From an uncultured Clostridia bacterium (GTDB lineage: Bacteria; Bacillota; Clostridia; Christensenellales; Pumilibacteraceae), in contig CANPVN010000005.1 in assembly GCA_947581755.1 (NCBI GenBank), forward strand, positions 1-64,000: a DNA stretch of 64,000 nucleotides, written 5' to 3'. Positions 1-8,872 of the stretch are shown piece by piece (positions within the stretch are counted from its first letter, which is position 1; the number at the start of each line of letters is the position of its first letter). The position numbers were made by a program, and so were the translations under genes. The notes beneath the pieces were generated by a model that was not told where the DNA came from, ran no database searches, and saw nothing but the letters and a program-made list of their open reading frames with translations.

Positions 1-60
1 TCGGTACTTACCCCGTAACTCCCGCCGCACACCCCCGAATGAGCGTTATGTCCATTTGGC

Positions 61-1254
61 TTATCGGAAGGAATGGCAGAATACTATAGTGCAGAATTAT
101 CTCAAAAAGTTAAGCGTGGGAAAAATATCTCCGCTCAAAAGTGCAAACATTTAGGTGGAAAATGTCCTTTTGGGTTTGTTGTAGGTGCCGATCTTAAATA
201 CGAAATAGATCCGTCTGCCGCACAATGGGTATTAAAGGCATTTGAGATGTATGCGGACGGAAAGCCAGCAAGGCACATTATGTATATGTTCAATGAAAAC
301 AAAGTCCCAAATACTCACGGCAGAGCTTGGACAAAAAATTCGATACATAATATGCTCAAACACAAAAGATACAATGGGTATTATGTTTATAACGGAACGG
401 AAATTAAGGGCGGAATGCCGAAGATAGTCCCCGATGATATATTTGAAAAAGTGCAGGCTCGCATTGCAAAAAACAAAGAGGCTCCTGCAAGGGGCAGAGC
501 CAAAGTACCGTATATTTTAACGACAAAGCTTTATTGTGGGCGTTGCGAACGTTCTATGGTCGGAGTAAGCGGAACGAGCAAACAAGGCGTAGTTCATCAT
601 TATTACAAATGTCTCGGAAACGTTCTTCACGAAGGTTGCAACTTAAAAGCGGTGCAAAAAGAATATCTCGAAGATAAAGTTATAATGCACGTCAAAAAGG
701 CATTGACCGACGAGGTTATAGATAATGTTTCTAAACTTACCTATGCAGAGCTTCAAAAAGAGAAAGGACACAACAATGTAGCCAAACTCAAAAAGGACTT
801 GGAAGAAAACAAAAAGTCCATAAATAACCTAATGAACACGCTTGCATTGGGACGGAATGCCGAACTTATACTCGACAAAATTGACGAACTGAAAGCCGAA
901 CAAGCGGATATAGAGTACAAGATAGCAAAAGAAGAATCTATGCTTTTTACCTTATCCGCAGAAACCATAGCTGCTATATTGCGAGAGATACGAGATGCCG
1001 ATACGACTACTTTGGAGAACAAACAAAGATTTATTGATATTTTTGTTTACAAGATTTACTATTATGACGACAAGAAAGTCGCTGTCTTAATCAATATAGA
1101 CGGCAGTGGCAATAGGGAAGAAATTGCTCTTGATAATGAAAAAGGACCTATACAATCCCCCGTGGGTTCGTATAAGTCCAATGTGGCGGAGCGGGTGGGA
1201 TTCGAACCCACGAGCCGTTTCCGACTACTTGATTTCGAGTCAAGCCCGTTATGA
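61..1254 (+). pseudogene. large serine recombinase, 3' fragment lacking the catalytic domain
   Basis: The translated part starts in the linker after the resolvase catalytic domain (EGMAEYYSAELSQ) and continues through a Recombinase domain (about residues 25-130 counted from the ATG at 73), a zinc beta-ribbon with Cys155, Cys158, Cys180 and Cys189, and a long coiled coil (about 225-290). The N-terminal domain with the catalytic serine is absent, and in-frame stops lie at 16 and 40, so this is a broken gene unless the first 60 bases are misassembled. The frame reads on, antisense, through the tRNA-Ser terminator and tRNA to a stop at 1252; the natural C-terminus was probably near 1130. Such recombinases mobilise phages and integrative elements. 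It is the only mobile-element gene seen in the window. Confidence 0.85.
1139..1179 (-). terminator. intrinsic terminator of tRNA-Ser
   Basis: On the minus strand, 4 bases after the tRNA CCA, a broken hairpin pairs GGAC and ATAC with GTAT and GTCC, followed by TTTTTC. It lies entirely within the reading frame of the recombinase fragment on the other strand, so the last part of that frame is chromosomal tRNA-locus sequence rather than true recombinase coding sequence. Confidence 0.6.
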
Positions 1255-1272
1255 CCACTTCGATACCGCTCC
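1184..1272 (-). tRNA. tRNA-Ser (anticodon CGA), CCA encoded
   Basis: The minus strand folds as a class II tRNA. The acceptor GGAGCGG pairs with CCGCTCC, followed by discriminator G and an encoded CCA. The anticodon stem CTTGA/TCAAG carries the loop CTCGAAA, giving anticodon CGA for serine UCG codons. A long variable arm and the T-arm GTGGGTTCGAATCCCAC are present. It stands alone downstream of ftsW with its own promoter. A recombinase fragment runs antisense across it, which suggests this locus is or was an integration target. Confidence 0.95.
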
Positions 1273-1303
1273 ATTAAGATGCTGTTTCAAAGACAACGGG
1301 ATT

Positions 1304-1333
1304 ATTATAGCAAACTCCCATCCTATTTGTCAA
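1304..1333 (-). promoter_or_regulatory. sigma-A promoter of tRNA-Ser
   Basis: Consensus -35 TTGACA (1328-1333) and -10 TATAAT (1304-1309) are separated by 18 bp; the -10 is preceded by TGC, an extended -10. It lies between the ftsW stop and the tRNA 5' end, about 30 bp upstream of the mature tRNA. Confidence 0.8.
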
Positions 1334-1346
1334 GGAATAAAAGCAA

Positions 1347-2528
1347 TTATTCTGCACTTAGTTTATCTTTATGTTCAAAGTTGAGTCTATGTTTCTTTTC
1401 TTTCTTTTTGAAATGTTTAATATATGTCAGTTCGCTTGACGGATGACTGAGGCGACAGACACTTTCAACAATTCCCATGCCTGCGCAAAAAACAATAATC
1501 GAAGTGGAACCTGCGCTTACAAATGGCAACGGAAGTCCTGTAGGCGGAATGGAGCCGCTTACTACGGCTATGTTCAATAAAACCTGGATGGCTATAATGA
1601 AAGCTATACCCGATGCGAGATAACACCCGAAACGATCATTGCTGTTTCTTGCTATTTTAAGACAACGATAAATCATTATGCAATAGGTAACCATCACCAA
1701 AAGACAGCCGAATAGACCCAACTCCTCTCCTATTATACTGAAAATAAAGTCACTTTCGGCAAAGGTCAAAAATAAATATTTTTGTCGTGAATTGAATAGC
1801 CCGAGTCCGAAGAATCCTCCGCTTCCCAATGCATAATAAGATTGTATCAATTGATAGCCTTCTTCCAAAGGACTTTCCCACGGATCGAAAAATGCCATTA
1901 ATCTATCTAGTCTGTATGGTTCAATCAGAATCAAAATTATAAAGGCGATGACTACGGGTATCGCGATAATGATAAAATGTTTGATACGCGCCCCGCCTGC
2001 GAATAACATTGCGAACATAAGCACCATTACGCATATTGTTATCGACATATTCGGTTCCAAGATTATCAAAAGGCAAATTACTCCGCCTACGCAGAGTACA
2101 GGTAGGATGCCCAAAAAGGAAGTCATTTTTTTATAATTTTTTGCCATGTAACCTGCAGAAAAAATTATAAACCCGAATTTTGACAGTTCGCTTACCTGCA
2201 AAGTAAAAAACGGAAGATTTATCCAACGTTTTGCTCCGTAATTTTCTATCCCTATTCCGGGAATAAAAACCAATACAAGCAATATCAAAGAAACGCCCAA
2301 GATTATGTACTTGAATTTATCGAGCAGATGATAATCTATTCTCGACAATGCTATCATAGCGGCAAAACCGAGAACGGCGCCGATGATCTGTTTATACATA
2401 AAGTAATATTTGTTTCCGTAGTTTACTTCGGCGCTGTAACAACTTGCGGAGTAAACCATCAAAATTCCGAATAGTACAAGCGCTATAGTAACGGCAAACA
2501 ATAAAAAATCATAATGGTTTTTTTTCAC
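1347..2528 (-). CDS. ftsW: FtsW/SpoVE-type SEDS peptidoglycan glycosyltransferase
   Basis: A 393-residue polytopic membrane protein of the FtsW/RodA/SpoVE family, which polymerises lipid II in partnership with a class B penicillin-binding protein. Family signatures GEELG and the PPTGLPLPFVSAGSTS stretch are visible, with about ten membrane segments. The GTG start overlaps the murD stop by 3 bases (GTGA), showing translational coupling. Its place at the end of a dcw cluster that contains spoVD suggests septal or sporulation-specific synthesis; FtsW and SpoVE cannot be told apart here. The usual next genes murG and murC are absent; a tRNA and a recombinase remnant follow instead. Confidence 0.93.
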   Translation of the reverse strand: MKKNHYDFLLFAVTIALVLFGILMVYSASCYSAEVNYGNKYYFMYKQIIGAVLGFAAMIALSRIDYHLLDKFKYIILGVSLILLVLVFIPGIGIENYGAKRWINLPFFTLQVSELSKFGFIIFSAGYMAKNYKKMTSFLGILPVLCVGGVICLLIILEPNMSITICVMVLMFAMLFAGGARIKHFIIIAIPVVIAFIILILIEPYRLDRLMAFFDPWESPLEEGYQLIQSYYALGSGGFFGLGLFNSRQKYLFLTFAESDFIFSIIGEELGLFGCLLVMVTYCIMIYRCLKIARNSNDRFGCYLASGIAFIIAIQVLLNIAVVSGSIPPTGLPLPFVSAGSTSIIVFCAGMGIVESVCRLSHPSSELTYIKHFKKKEKKHRLNFEHKDKLSAE

Positions 2529-3778
2529 TTTTTCAGGTCCTTTACCAAAGAAACAAAATGCTCTCCTCTTTCCGCATACCCGTTATATCTGTCAAAACTT
2601 GCCGCTGCAGGAGATAATAATACAGTATCGCAATTTTTTTGAACAGCGATTTTGACGGCGTCTTCCAATCCGTCGGCAATTTCGATGTTTTCAAATTCGA
2701 ATTTTCGAGCAGCCGAAAGAATTTTATTCTTGATAGCGCCCATGGCTATTACGGCGCATACGCGTTCATCGAGGTTTTTGAATAATCTCCCGAAATCTTC
2801 GCACTTATCGCTACCTCCTACCAAAAGACAGATTTTCCCTTCAATTGCTTTGACTGCCGCCAATGTAGCGTCTATATTTGTGCCTTTGGAATCGTTATAG
2901 AACTTTTTCCCTGCGATCGTATCAATATATTCGATTCTGTGATGCGGCGGAGTAAAATTTTCAAGAGCATAGCCTATGGCTCTGTCGGATATGCCGAATA
3001 TCTTCGCTCCCGCTATTGCCGCCATCGCATTTTGCAAATTGTGCTCTCCTTTCATTTTTATCAGACCTCTTTGACATATAAAACGGTCGCCGAAAAAAAT
3101 CTTATTGTCTTTTTCGTAAACGCCAACCGAAGTTTCCGCTCCCACAAAATAAATTTTACATTTAGGAACGAAGTTTTCCAGCAATCCACATTCTATCTCG
3201 CCGCCGAGAATAAGACTATCCTTTAATTGCATGTTTTTTGCAAGGCTTAATTTTGCAGCCGCATAGTTTTCTCTTGTATGATGTCGATCGAGATGATCTT
3301 CTCCTATATTGAGAATTATCCCGATGTCGGGACGGAAATCAACAATGGTCTGTAATTGAAAACTCGATACTTCTAAAATTGCAACATCTGCGTTATTTTC
3401 CTTGACAACGCTGCAAAAGGACTTTCCTATATTTCCGCACTCTACGCTTTTTATGCCGTCTGCCTTAAAAATTTCGTTTAAAAGTTTTACTGTTGTCGTC
3501 TTTCCGTTTGTTCCCGTAACCGCAATAATCGGCTTGGAAAAAAATCCATAACCGAATTCTATTTCGCCGATTATCGGAATATTTTTATTCTTGCAAAATA
3601 GAAACACCTCATGGTCAAGAGGGAACCCCGGACTGACTACCGCAAGTGTGGCATCGTTCAAAGAACTTTCATTTAAATAATACTCGGGCTCAAAGCCTTT
3701 TTGTTTTGCAAGTTCAAACGCGCCTTTACCGGAAATTCCCGCTCCTGCTATTACTATTTTTTTATAATCATATCTCAT
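2525..3778 (-). CDS. murD: UDP-N-acetylmuramoylalanine--D-glutamate ligase
   Basis: Adds D-glutamate to UDP-MurNAc-L-alanine in the cytoplasmic phase of peptidoglycan synthesis. The 417-residue protein has the Mur ligase layout: a short N-terminal nucleotide-fold domain (AGAGISGKG), a central ATPase domain with P-loop GTNGKTTT at 89-96 and the ENYAAAK region, and a C-terminal domain with HRIEYI and YNDSKGTN. It lies 28 bases after mraY and overlaps ftsW, within the murE-mraY-murD-ftsW transcription unit. Length and motifs are normal for MurD. Confidence 0.95.
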   Translation of the reverse strand: MRYDYKKIVIAGAGISGKGAFELAKQKGFEPEYYLNESSLNDATLAVVSPGFPLDHEVFLFCKNKNIPIIGEIEFGYGFFSKPIIAVTGTNGKTTTVKLLNEIFKADGIKSVECGNIGKSFCSVVKENNADVAILEVSSFQLQTIVDFRPDIGIILNIGEDHLDRHHTRENYAAAKLSLAKNMQLKDSLILGGEIECGLLENFVPKCKIYFVGAETSVGVYEKDNKIFFGDRFICQRGLIKMKGEHNLQNAMAAIAGAKIFGISDRAIGYALENFTPPHHRIEYIDTIAGKKFYNDSKGTNIDATLAAVKAIEGKICLLVGGSDKCEDFGRLFKNLDERVCAVIAMGAIKNKILSAARKFEFENIEIADGLEDAVKIAVQKNCDTVLLSPAAASFDRYNGYAERGEHFVSLVKDLKK

Positions 3779-3806
3779 ATTAAAAGATATGAAACGATGT
3801 GGAGCA

Positions 3807-4802
3807 TTATGCCTGATTAAAACATAAGGTAATCAAAATCACTCCTATGGCAACTACGGCTGTGGTAATCATATAAAGCCCCACTATTTTGCTTTCCTTG
3901 AATCCCTTTCTTTCGAAATGATGGTGTAACGGAGCCATTAAAAAAATACGTTTTTTAGTCAGTTTATAATAACCTACCTGCATTATCACAGACAACGCAG
4001 TGACAAAATAAATTATTCCTATCAAAGGGATATACAACATCAATTTTGAGAAGATTGCGGAACAAGCCACCGCTCCGCCCAAAGCCAAGGCGCCTGTGTC
4101 GCCCATAAATATAGAGGCGGGATGACAATTAAAGCAAAGGAATCCCAACAACGCTCCCGCCAAAGCCCCGAGAACTATAATCAGATTTATATATTCTTCC
4201 GCATAACTTCCGTTCATCAAATATACTATAGACGCAATTATTCCGAATCCGATGATATAGACGCAACTTACACCCGAGGCAAGTCCGTCAAGCCCGTCGG
4301 TAAGATTGACGGCGTTGGTACAGGCAAGATAAACTATTATATAGACGGGAATCGAAAAATAACTTAAAGACACCGTCTTTAGAGAAAACGGTAGAATAAT
4401 TTCATCTCCTACCAACGGATTATAATAGGCATAAACAGATACTATGACAGCTATAACAAGTTGAAATATAATCTTTTGCCAGGGCGTCAACCCTTCGTTA
4501 CGTTTGAAATATACTTTTATAAAGTCGTCAAGAAATCCTACGATTCCATAGCCTAAAGTAACGATCAAGGTAACTATCGCTATGCTTTTTGCTCCTTTTA
4601 TCAAACAAAAACCGGCGATTAAAAAAGCAATTATGAACGCTATTCCGCCCATTGTAGGCGTCCCGCTTTTTGCGGAATGGTTGTCCACATAATGCAATAT
4701 GGTTTGGCGAAGTTTCAGCTTTTTTGCCAACATTCTTACCAAAGGGGTCAATCCCAATGACAAAGCAAAGCCGAGAAGTACGGCAATAAGAATTCGTATC
4801 AT
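3807..4802 (-). CDS. mraY: phospho-N-acetylmuramoyl-pentapeptide-transferase
   Basis: Transfers phospho-MurNAc-pentapeptide from UDP to undecaprenyl phosphate, making lipid I at the inner face of the membrane. The 331-residue protein has about ten membrane helices and the MraY motifs FLDDFIKV, NAVNLTDGLDGLASG and the C-terminal APLHHHFE. The ATG overlaps the last base of the murE stop (TAATG). In many Bacillota murF sits between murE and mraY; here there is no room for it, so the pentapeptide-forming ligase must be encoded elsewhere. Confidence 0.96.
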   Translation of the reverse strand: MIRILIAVLLGFALSLGLTPLVRMLAKKLKLRQTILHYVDNHSAKSGTPTMGGIAFIIAFLIAGFCLIKGAKSIAIVTLIVTLGYGIVGFLDDFIKVYFKRNEGLTPWQKIIFQLVIAVIVSVYAYYNPLVGDEIILPFSLKTVSLSYFSIPVYIIVYLACTNAVNLTDGLDGLASGVSCVYIIGFGIIASIVYLMNGSYAEEYINLIIVLGALAGALLGFLCFNCHPASIFMGDTGALALGGAVACSAIFSKLMLYIPLIGIIYFVTALSVIMQVGYYKLTKKRIFLMAPLHHHFERKGFKESKIVGLYMITTAVVAIGVILITLCFNQA

Positions 4803-6232
4803 TAAGAAAGCCTCTCGATAATATCAAGTATAAATTCTTCGTCATTATACGGAATCTTTTTGCCCATGACTTCCTGATAATTTTCGGCTCCTTTGCCGGC
4901 AATAACGATTATATCATCATTATCCGCCATATTAAGAGCTTTGATTATTGCGGCTTTTCTATCCGGTTCAAGACAATAGTTTGTTTTTCCCGCTCTCTTT
5001 ATACCCTCTTCTATTTCACTTATTATTTGCATGGGAGGTTCATATCGAGGATTGTCGCTCGTGACTATGCAGTAATCCGATAAAGTAGCCGCAACTTCTC
5101 CCATATTGCTTCGTTTTCCGGCGTCTCTGTTCCCGCCGCATCCGAAAACGGTTATTATTCGATGTTTGGCAAATTCTTTTACTGAGGACAAAATATTACG
5201 CAATCCGTCTTCCGTATGGGCAAAGTCTATCAAGACACTGCAATTTTCGGCGTTGATAATATTGAATCTTCCGTCTACTTTTTTCAACGAAAAAATACCG
5301 CGCTCTATTTCGCTATTCGATATTCCAAGCAATCTTGCTATCGTAGCGGCGCATAAGGTATTATACATATTGAATTTTCCGCTTAATGAAAACTTGATGT
5401 GAAGTATATCGTCCATCAGATTCAATACATATTCTATACCGAACTCGCTTATTTCCAAATTTACGGCAAATACATCCGAAGGGTTTTTATAGCCGTAAGT
5501 CAAACATGGTAATTCACAATTATTAAGTATTTCCAAACCTACGGGATCGTCTGCATTTATAACCGCGCATTGGCTGAAATTCCGAGTAAACAGTTTCTTC
5601 TTTGCGGATTTATAGTTTTCCATATTGTTGAAAAAATCCAAGTGATCGCGGGAAAGATTGGTAAAAGCCACTATATAAAATTTGACGCCGCTTAATTTAT
5701 CAAGCGCAAGAGCATGCGCGGAAACTTCCATGACGACGTATTCCACGCCCTTATCTACCATTTCTTTGAGTATTTGCTGAAGTTCTATACTGTCGGGTGT
5801 CGTCAAATTCAGTTCATGATGTTCTTCCGCGCCCCAACCGTTTGTCCCTATAATTCCGCAACGACGTCCGGATGCCTCTATAATATTTTTCAGGACATAA
5901 CTTGTTGTGGTTTTGCCGTTCGTACCCGTGATTCCTATGAGTTTCATCTTTAATGAAGGGTTGCCGTAGAAATTACATGCACATTCAGACAATGTTTTTC
6001 GAGTGTTTTTTACTGTTATCTGAATACAATCCAATGGTAATTTATGCTGTGTGACAATAGCGACGGCGCCTTTTTCCACCGCCTCTTGCGCAAAGAGATG
6101 TCCATCGACTTTTGTCCCTTCCAAACAAAAGAAAAGGCTTCCTTCTTTTACTTGAGATGTATCAAATGCCAACGATGTAATTTCGGTATCTTGCGCATCC
6201 TTAAACAAATCATGTAATTCCCTGAGTTTCAT
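4802..6232 (-). CDS. murE: UDP-MurNAc-L-Ala-D-Glu:meso-diaminopimelate ligase
   Basis: Adds the third amino acid of the peptidoglycan stem peptide. The 476-residue protein has the N-terminal UDP-binding domain, the P-loop GTNGKTTT at 103-110, and the C-terminal motif DNPR (in SDNPRYEPP), which in this family marks enzymes that select meso-diaminopimelate rather than lysine. It is the first gene after the 92-base gap behind spoVD and has its own promoter there (6260-6288). It is directly coupled to mraY by a TAATG overlap. Confidence 0.95.
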   Translation of the reverse strand: MKLRELHDLFKDAQDTEITSLAFDTSQVKEGSLFFCLEGTKVDGHLFAQEAVEKGAVAIVTQHKLPLDCIQITVKNTRKTLSECACNFYGNPSLKMKLIGITGTNGKTTTSYVLKNIIEASGRRCGIIGTNGWGAEEHHELNLTTPDSIELQQILKEMVDKGVEYVVMEVSAHALALDKLSGVKFYIVAFTNLSRDHLDFFNNMENYKSAKKKLFTRNFSQCAVINADDPVGLEILNNCELPCLTYGYKNPSDVFAVNLEISEFGIEYVLNLMDDILHIKFSLSGKFNMYNTLCAATIARLLGISNSEIERGIFSLKKVDGRFNIINAENCSVLIDFAHTEDGLRNILSSVKEFAKHRIITVFGCGGNRDAGKRSNMGEVAATLSDYCIVTSDNPRYEPPMQIISEIEEGIKRAGKTNYCLEPDRKAAIIKALNMADNDDIIVIAGKGAENYQEVMGKKIPYNDEEFILDIIERLS

Positions 6233-6259
6233 ATTTGCCTCCTTAAGTGTTGCCTTACT

Positions 6260-6288
6260 ATTCTAAACTTATGAAATCTCTAAATCAA
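6260..6288 (-). promoter_or_regulatory. internal dcw promoter ahead of murE
   Basis: -35 TTGATT (6283-6288) and -10 TAGAAT (6260-6265) are 17 bp apart, in the gap between spoVD and murE. The same hexamer pair with the same spacing drives rpsT in this window. It would allow murE-mraY-murD-ftsW to be expressed separately from spoVD. Confidence 0.6.
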
Positions 6289-6324
6289 TAGAGAGGTAAA
6301 ATTAGTTACGTTTAGACATATTTT

Positions 6325-8226
6325 TCATTGCTCGCATCTTATCAGAACAATATCGTTTTTTGCCACTTGTGTTGTTGCCGACGGAACACTGCCGATTACA
6401 TTATCGCCCTCTCCTGCAATTTCGACTTGTAATCCCATTCCTTCGAGACGATTGACTGCTTCCTCTACATTCATTCCCAATACGTCGGGCATTTTGATAT
6501 ATTCGATTTCTTCGTCGGTTTTACCCTTAAGCCCTTTGTAATCGAAAATCTTTTTGAATACCTGCCCAACGTAAGGAGCCGCAACCATGCTCCCGTAATA
6601 AACGTAACCGCTTGGCTCATTGACGGTCATTAGGATAACATAAGTTTTGTCTCCTACATTGCTGAATCCTACAAAAGAAGAAACATATTTGCCTTGAGCG
6701 ATTGCTCCGTTTTTGTATTTTTGAGCCGTGCCTGTTTTGCCTCCGATTGTAAAGCCCTCTACACTTGCTTTTTTGCCACTGCCTTCACGAACTACATTTT
6801 CCAATAAACCTCTCAATTTTTCGCTTGTACTCGGACTTATGACTTGTCTTACTTTTTTGGGAGTTCGAGTAAAAATATTTTGTCCGTCATAGCTGTCGAT
6901 GCTTTTTACGAAATAGGGTTCATATAAATTTCCTCCGTTAACTGCGGCGCATACCGCTGTTGCCATCTGTAAAGGAGTAACGGCAACCGCCTGCCCAAAC
7001 CCGATTCTTGCCAAATCAACGGTTTTTACATCTTTTCGTTTCATCAAAATGCCCGAACTTTCTCCGCTGAAATCTATATTTGTTTTGTTTCCGAAACCAA
7101 AAGATTCGAGTCCGTCATAAAAACGATCTACTCCCATCGCAAGAGCGAGATCCATAAATACGCAGTTACAACTGTTTTTGACGCCTTCCGCCAGATGTTG
7201 CGAGCCATGCCCTATGCTTCTCCAACATCTGATTCTTTGCCCGTCCACCATTCGCGCTCCGTTACAATAAAAAGTCGAGTTGTCGTTAACGACTCCTGTC
7301 TCTATCGCAAGCGCGGTAGTAAAAATTTTGAAAGTAGAACCCGGCTCGTAGACATCTACTATCATGGTGTTTTTACTTAACGCGTTGAGTTTCTCTATAT
7401 CGTCTCGCGGAACATTGTTCAAATCAAAAGAAGGGCTGTTTGCCATGGCTATTATTTCACCGCTGTTTGCCTCCATAATAATCATGTTCGAGGAAAGCGC
7501 CTTAAATTCCTCGGTAGCGCCGAGAACGGCGGCTTCGGCAAATTTCTGTATTTGCAAATCTATTGTCAAAGTCAAATTACAACCCGGAATTGCCGGAACA
7601 TATCGCGTTACCGTTTTGTCTGTTTCGGTTCCTTTGATATCGGTATTTGTATAGGCAAATCCGTTGACGCCTCTTAAATATTTATCATAATATGCTTCAA
7701 GTCCGCTTTGACCGACATTATCAATACTCGTATAGCCCAAAAGTTGAGTAAGTAAATCGGAACCGGGATAATTGCGTTTACTGTCCACGGTAAAATATAC
7801 GCCTTTCAAATTTAATTTTTGCAGTCTCATGGCGGTTTCGGGATCTACCTGCTTTTTGACGGTAATCTCGCTAACTTTGTGCTTCGAGATGTTTTCATAT
7901 AACTTTTCATAAGATAAATCCAAATTACGACTCAATTCTGAGGCAACCGTCGATATGTCATCGACTGCGTTTGGACGAACATATATGGAATATACATCTC
8001 TGTTTTCAGTTAATATTTCGTTATTCGTATCGTAAATAATTCCTCTTTTTGCTTGAAGAGGCAGGTCTCTATACCATTGTTCTCCGGCGCGAGTTTGCAA
8101 TTCAACGCCCAAAATAATTTGCAAATAAAACAGTCTGCCGAATAAAACGGTAAATAAAAAGGTTATTGGCAGCATTGCTATCAATAACCTCTTACGTGTT
8201 AACGCTAAATTATTACGATTTTTCAA
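6325..8226 (-). CDS. spoVD: class B penicillin-binding protein with one PASTA domain (SpoVD/FtsI)
   Basis: A membrane-anchored transpeptidase that crosslinks septal or spore-cortex peptidoglycan. An N-terminal signal anchor (about 13-40) is followed by the PBP dimerisation region and the transpeptidase domain with the active-site triad S297-TFK, S352-CN and K497-TG. One PASTA domain ends the protein (about 577-633), the arrangement of SpoVD rather than plain FtsI. The start codon is TTG behind an AGGAGG site. It lies between ftsL and murE in the dcw cluster and may serve both vegetative division and sporulation. Confidence 0.9.
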   Translation of the reverse strand: MKNRNNLALTRKRLLIAMLPITFLFTVLFGRLFYLQIILGVELQTRAGEQWYRDLPLQAKRGIIYDTNNEILTENRDVYSIYVRPNAVDDISTVASELSRNLDLSYEKLYENISKHKVSEITVKKQVDPETAMRLQKLNLKGVYFTVDSKRNYPGSDLLTQLLGYTSIDNVGQSGLEAYYDKYLRGVNGFAYTNTDIKGTETDKTVTRYVPAIPGCNLTLTIDLQIQKFAEAAVLGATEEFKALSSNMIIMEANSGEIIAMANSPSFDLNNVPRDDIEKLNALSKNTMIVDVYEPGSTFKIFTTALAIETGVVNDNSTFYCNGARMVDGQRIRCWRSIGHGSQHLAEGVKNSCNCVFMDLALAMGVDRFYDGLESFGFGNKTNIDFSGESSGILMKRKDVKTVDLARIGFGQAVAVTPLQMATAVCAAVNGGNLYEPYFVKSIDSYDGQNIFTRTPKKVRQVISPSTSEKLRGLLENVVREGSGKKASVEGFTIGGKTGTAQKYKNGAIAQGKYVSSFVGFSNVGDKTYVILMTVNEPSGYVYYGSMVAAPYVGQVFKKIFDYKGLKGKTDEEIEYIKMPDVLGMNVEEAVNRLEGMGLQVEIAGEGDNVIGSVPSATTQVAKNDIVLIRCEQ

Positions 8227-8233
8227 AGTGATG

Positions 8234-8848
8234 TTATCCTCCTATTATCGAACTCACCCACTTACAAAAAGAATCAAACCAATTAGTCCTTTGTTCATAA
8301 GAAACAGGTTCATGGATTTCCACAAGAGTAACCTCACCTACACTTTCGATACCTTCCATACCATTGCCATAGGCTCTGCCGGTAATATAATCGGGATCGG
8401 AGAGTTGATCTATACGATTTGCTTGATCGGTGAGCTGTTCGGCTTTTACGGAATATTCGTTTTGCAGACTGTCCACTCTGCTTGAGGCGTCGCTCACGGC
8501 AATGCCCGTTGCAATAACAATCGCAGAAAGTATTATTACCGCCAACATATAAACAGCCAACATTACTTTTGTTTTGACTTCCATTTTTTCTCGGCTGTTT
8601 TTATTGTTTTCATTCGCCTTATGAAGCATTGTTTCATAAGTCGGCATATAGATTTCGGGATCTCGAGTCACGACGGTCTGTGTGACTTTTTTATTAGCGA
8701 CAGTGTTGGGACGAGTAGGCTTTGAATACTCAAAATCATTTTGGGTATCTTGAGGCACTTCAGTCATAGGAATATCGATATAACTCTTTTCGTTTTCGTA
8801 AGACACCGATCGTTCTTGTTCGGTTGAAGTTCTTCTTTTTGTTACCAT
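8234..8848 (-). CDS. ftsL: FtsL-like bitopic septum protein
   Basis: This 204-residue protein has a long hydrophilic N-terminus (about 95 residues, cytoplasmic), one membrane helix at about 96-118, then a short coiled-coil-like stretch (SRVDSLQNEYSVKAEQLTDQANRIDQLSDP). This is the plan of FtsL/FtsB divisome proteins, and it sits at the ftsL position between rsmH and spoVD. Sequence similarity in this family is low, so the call rests on topology and position. The cytoplasmic tail is much longer than in FtsL from Bacillus. Confidence 0.75.
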   Translation of the reverse strand: MVTKRRTSTEQERSVSYENEKSYIDIPMTEVPQDTQNDFEYSKPTRPNTVANKKVTQTVVTRDPEIYMPTYETMLHKANENNKNSREKMEVKTKVMLAVYMLAVIILSAIVIATGIAVSDASSRVDSLQNEYSVKAEQLTDQANRIDQLSDPDYITGRAYGNGMEGIESVGEVTLVEIHEPVSYEQRTNWFDSFCKWVSSIIGG

Positions 8849-8872
8849 TTTATTTTTTACTCCTTAAAAATA

